A stretch of 22,022 bases of DNA from a virus. Positions 19,420-22,022 of the stretch are shown piece after piece (position 1 is the stretch's first letter; every line of letters begins with the position of its first letter). Position numbers and translations under genes: made by a program. The stretch is from the IMG/VR virus record IMGVR_UViG_3300001450_000370, positions 1-22,022 of that record. One strand, 5' to 3'. Under the pieces are notes generated by a model. The model was not told where the DNA came from. It saw only the letters and a program-made list of their open reading frames with translations, and did not search any database.

Positions 19420-19448
19420 TTTACTTTCGTAGTAGAAACGAAGGTAAA
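19420..19448 (+). terminator. 11-bp stem-loop between terminase and portal genes
   Basis: The arms TTTACTTTCGT (19420-19430) and ACGAAGGTAAA (19438-19448) form 11 pairs including one G-U, with a 7-nt loop, followed by TTTAATTAAATTTG. It lies 28 nt after the terminase stop and 21 nt before the portal ATG. It may partly terminate, or mark an RNA-processing point that sets different portal and terminase levels. The following TAAATTTG fits the -7 motif but sits too close to the ATG to be persuasive. Confidence 0.55.
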
Positions 19449-19469
19449 TTTAATTAAATTTGTAAGATT

Positions 19470-21776
19470 ATGGGATATGATAAAATACCGAGACAAAAGC
19501 TCTCGATAACAAAAAAAAATAAAGAATGGAGGGAAGGATGTGTAGAAGCATATATAGATCTCTCTAATTCAGGTTCAGGTTTTTCTAAACGAAGAACTGA
19601 ACTAAGAGATTTATACGACTATTATAACGGTATAATTGATGATGCTGATTATAACTACGTGTTGAAGCCTTACGGAAAATCTCGTAAGAACTTCCCATCC
19701 CAAATGCGTAACTACCCAATCATTAAACCCATAATTGATCTTCTTCTAGGGGAAAAATCTAAGAGGCCACTCAATTATACCGTTACAGTACAAAATTCAG
19801 ACAGTATATCTATAAAAGAGAATGCTAAGTCTGAAGTAATATTTAAAAATCTGCAACAACACTTTATGCAGTCTGTTCAGAATCAAGGACAAGAAATGGG
19901 GGTAGATCCAGATCAAGAAATTCAACTACCTAAACATATAGCAGATATGTTTGAGTCTTCTTATGTAGATAATAGAGCTATACTTGGTCAGAAGTCTTTA
20001 AATTATATTATGCAAGAGCAAGAAGTGTATGATAAGATACAAAAAGCATGGTTTCATTACTTAGTATCTGGAGAAGTATATACTCATAGAGGAGTCAGAA
20101 GTGCAGAGCCTTTTTATGATATATTAAATCCTATTGATGTAGATTATGATTTAGATCCAGATTTAGAGTTTGTAGAGGATGGAGATTGGGCTTTAGTTAG
20201 AAAATACTCTCATGCATCTACTATTATAGATCATTATTATGAAGATCTTACAGAAGATCAAATATTAGAGCTTGAAGAACCTAGACATTCAGAAACAGGT
20301 GGATCTTATTTAAATGCGCAATCTCCAAGTAATGATGAAAATTCTAATAGAAATAGATTATTAGAGGTTGTTAATGTTTATTGGAAATCAAGAAAACGAA
20401 TCGGTTTTTTAACATACATGGATCCTGAAACAGGCGTTATGGAAGAAGAGGAGGTAGAAGATGGTTTTAGATTACCCCAAGAATTGAAACAAGATGGGGC
20501 ATCTGTTGAGTGGAAGTGGGTTAACGAAGTATGGGAGGGGACAAGAATTGATGGTAGAATGTATATTAATATAAACCCAATAGCTAACCAAAGACTGTCT
20601 TTAGATAATCCTTCTAAATGTAAACTACCTATTAATGGTAGGAGATATTCTGATATTAACTCTAAGAATATATCCTTGGTTAAATTAGGAGTACCATATC
20701 AATTAAATTATAATATTTATAAATACCGTCTTGAAGTAGCTGTAGCTAAGTCTAAAGATATTATAGCACAGTTTGATATTAATATGATACCTAAGAAATG
20801 GGATATGGATAAATTTATGTATTTTGTAGACGCTACAGGTATTGCCTGGGTAGATTACAATAAAGAAGGAGTTAAATTATCTCCACAACATCAATCTGTT
20901 TTAGATATGTCTATTAAAACTATATCTCAGTATATAGAATTATTAAACTCTATTGCTATAGAGTGGGAGAAAATATCCGGAGTAAGTAGACAAAGACAGG
21001 GTGAGATTGGGGCTTATGAAGGTAAAGCATCTTCTCAACAAGCTATATTACAATCATCACATATTACAGAAGATCTATTTAGAAAATTTGAAAGATTAGA
21101 ACAAAGAGATTTCCAAGCATTATTAGATTACTCTAAAGAAGCTTGGTTAACTGGTAAAAAAACTATGTATTCTATGCCAGATGGTACAACAGACTTTTTA
21201 GATCTAAATAGTATGGATCACTTAGAATCTAACTATGGTATATTTGTTTCTGATGCTGGTAAAGATCAGGAAAAATTACAAAACATTAAAGGTTTAACAC
21301 AAGCTATGATGCAAAATGGTACTAAGCCAGCTGCAATAGCAGAGATGTTAGATAGTGATAGTTTCTCTGAGATTAAAAAGAATCTTAAGTTAGCAGATAA
21401 AGCTTCAGAAGAATTAGAAGCTGCTCAACAACAAGCTCAACAAGAACAAGCTCAGCAGCAAATGGAAGCCGCTCAAATGGCTCAACAAGCTCAATCTTTA
21501 GATAAAGAAAAAGATCGTCAAAAAGATATTGAGATTGCACTGATTAATGCTGAGTCTAAAAATGATCCAGAAGGAACTTCTTTAGCTTTAGAAAAAATGA
21601 TGAAAGATTTTGACATTAAAGAAAGAGAATTAGATTTAAAAACAGCAGAATTTGAAGAAAAAATTAGAGGATCTGTAGAAAAAGAAAGTATAGATAGAGA
21701 TTCTAATACAGTAAAGAGAGAAGGTGATCAAATTAAACAACAAATAGCCAAAGAGAATGCTAACAAACGAAACTAG
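19470..21776 (+). CDS. Portal protein
   Basis: A 768-residue protein directly after the large terminase. It forms the dodecameric DNA gate of the capsid. Portal-like features are an N-terminal DLYDYYNG segment, RNYPIIKPIIDLLLGEKSKR near 80-100, and, around residues 505-540, SGVSRQRQGEIGAYEGKASS then QQAILQSSHITEDLFRKFE. That last region resembles the conserved stem/wing region of P22/T7-type portals. From about 640 the C-terminus is a Gln/Ala/Glu-rich coiled coil (AAQQQAQQEQAQQQM and following helices) to residue 768. This could be a barrel-like extension or a scaffold-binding tail. It is close to the size seen in crAss-like phages. The ATG at 19470 fits the frame and leader. Confidence 0.85.
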   Translation: MGYDKIPRQKLSITKKNKEWREGCVEAYIDLSNSGSGFSKRRTELRDLYDYYNGIIDDADYNYVLKPYGKSRKNFPSQMRNYPIIKPIIDLLLGEKSKRPLNYTVTVQNSDSISIKENAKSEVIFKNLQQHFMQSVQNQGQEMGVDPDQEIQLPKHIADMFESSYVDNRAILGQKSLNYIMQEQEVYDKIQKAWFHYLVSGEVYTHRGVRSAEPFYDILNPIDVDYDLDPDLEFVEDGDWALVRKYSHASTIIDHYYEDLTEDQILELEEPRHSETGGSYLNAQSPSNDENSNRNRLLEVVNVYWKSRKRIGFLTYMDPETGVMEEEEVEDGFRLPQELKQDGASVEWKWVNEVWEGTRIDGRMYININPIANQRLSLDNPSKCKLPINGRRYSDINSKNISLVKLGVPYQLNYNIYKYRLEVAVAKSKDIIAQFDINMIPKKWDMDKFMYFVDATGIAWVDYNKEGVKLSPQHQSVLDMSIKTISQYIELLNSIAIEWEKISGVSRQRQGEIGAYEGKASSQQAILQSSHITEDLFRKFERLEQRDFQALLDYSKEAWLTGKKTMYSMPDGTTDFLDLNSMDHLESNYGIFVSDAGKDQEKLQNIKGLTQAMMQNGTKPAAIAEMLDSDSFSEIKKNLKLADKASEELEAAQQQAQQEQAQQQMEAAQMAQQAQSLDKEKDRQKDIEIALINAESKNDPEGTSLALEKMMKDFDIKERELDLKTAEFEEKIRGSVEKESIDRDSNTVKREGDQIKQQIAKENANKRN

Positions 21777-22022
21777 AAGAAACATATTAAATAGAGTTAG
21801 AGCAAGTGGTTATCCAGGTGGAGTATCAGAAGCATTTCGTGCTGCTGAACAAGGTATTGATGTTGTAGATCAATTTGTACAACAACAACAATTAGAACAA
21901 CAACAACAAGCAGAACAAGCCCAAGTCCAAGGGCAACAGATGGCAGAAGGTAATCAATCACCTCCCCCACCTCCCCCTCAAAATACACCAGATGGAAGAG
22001 TTAGTCAACCTAATGTAAATCA
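21757..22022 (+). CDS. Gln/Pro-rich structural protein, N-terminal part
   Basis: The frame opens at ATG 21757, overlapping the portal stop by 20 nt, and runs off the right edge (88 full codons visible). The N-terminus is a short helix (LTNETRRNILNRVRASGYPGGVSEAFRAAEQGIDVVDQF region). It is followed by a Gln-rich segment (QQQQLEQQQQAEQAQ) and then seven consecutive prolines. No family can be fixed from the fragment. Directly after the portal one expects a scaffold, head-completion or auxiliary capsid protein, and a Gln-rich helix plus poly-Pro linker suits a scaffold or assembly factor. Confidence 0.6.
   Translation, partial: MLTNETRRNILNRVRASGYPGGVSEAFRAAEQGIDVVDQFVQQQQLEQQQQAEQAQVQGQQMAEGNQSPPPPPPQNTPDGRVSQPNVN

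Noticed and set aside
1-22022. CRISPR array, insertion sequence, integrase or attachment site
   Set aside because: No regularly spaced repeats, transposase motifs, integrase catalytic residues or tRNA-derived direct repeats were seen.
1-22022. Stop-codon reassignment as in some crAss-like phages
   Set aside because: TAG and TGA end several genes at sensible places with tight junctions to the next start, and long genes contain no in-frame stops.

Overview
The window looks like a piece of a tailed, lytic double-stranded DNA phage infecting a member of the Bacteroidota. It is strongly AT-rich and densely packed with overlapping genes. It has a complete replication module and the start of a packaging/head module. 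Several features point to Bacteroidota: almost no gene has a Shine-Dalgarno sequence, start codons follow A/T-rich leaders, two small proteins are Bacteroidota-style lipoproteins, and a few sites match the TAnnTTTG -7 promoter motif. The combination of family A DNA polymerase, DnaB-type helicase, TOPRIM primase, RecA-like ATPase, metallophosphoesterase, an IHF/HU-like protein and TerL followed by a large portal protein, in two divergent blocks, is what crAss-like phages (Crassvirales) and relatives such as the Cellulophaga podoviruses show. I make that placement from gene content only; the major capsid gene is not in the window. TAA, TAG and TGA all end genes, so I see no stop-codon reassignment.

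Layout. From 1 to 13850 all genes are on the minus strand. Reading leftward from the divergent region: small accessory genes at 13850-11739 (two lipoproteins, membrane proteins, unknowns), a 198-aa unknown, a 72-aa unknown, DNA polymerase, a tiny membrane protein, an HTH protein, an SF2 helicase, a winged-helix candidate helicase loader, a DnaB-like helicase, another tiny membrane protein, a Sak4-like ATPase, an acidic protein, a putative SSB, a primase, a metallophosphoesterase, a PD-(D/E)XK nuclease, a zinc-ribbon protein and the start of a radical SAM enzyme cut by the left edge. From about 13.99 kb onward everything is on the plus strand: a structured leader, a 45-codon ORF, a GroES-like co-chaperonin, small DNA-binding and zinc proteins including an IHF/HU homologue, candidate packaging genes, the terminase large subunit, the portal, and a Gln/Pro-rich gene cut by the right edge.

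How it works together. The minus block encodes a nearly self-sufficient replisome plus recombination and repair enzymes. The plus block packages and builds heads. Genes are tightly coupled: TAATG and ATGA stop-start overlaps occur repeatedly, and several very short ORFs bridge neighbours. Between many minus-strand genes, just downstream of the stop codon, there are long inverted repeats, several enclosing 38-118 nt that can fold further. These and the small-protein island at 11.7-13.9 kb are the least explained parts of the window.
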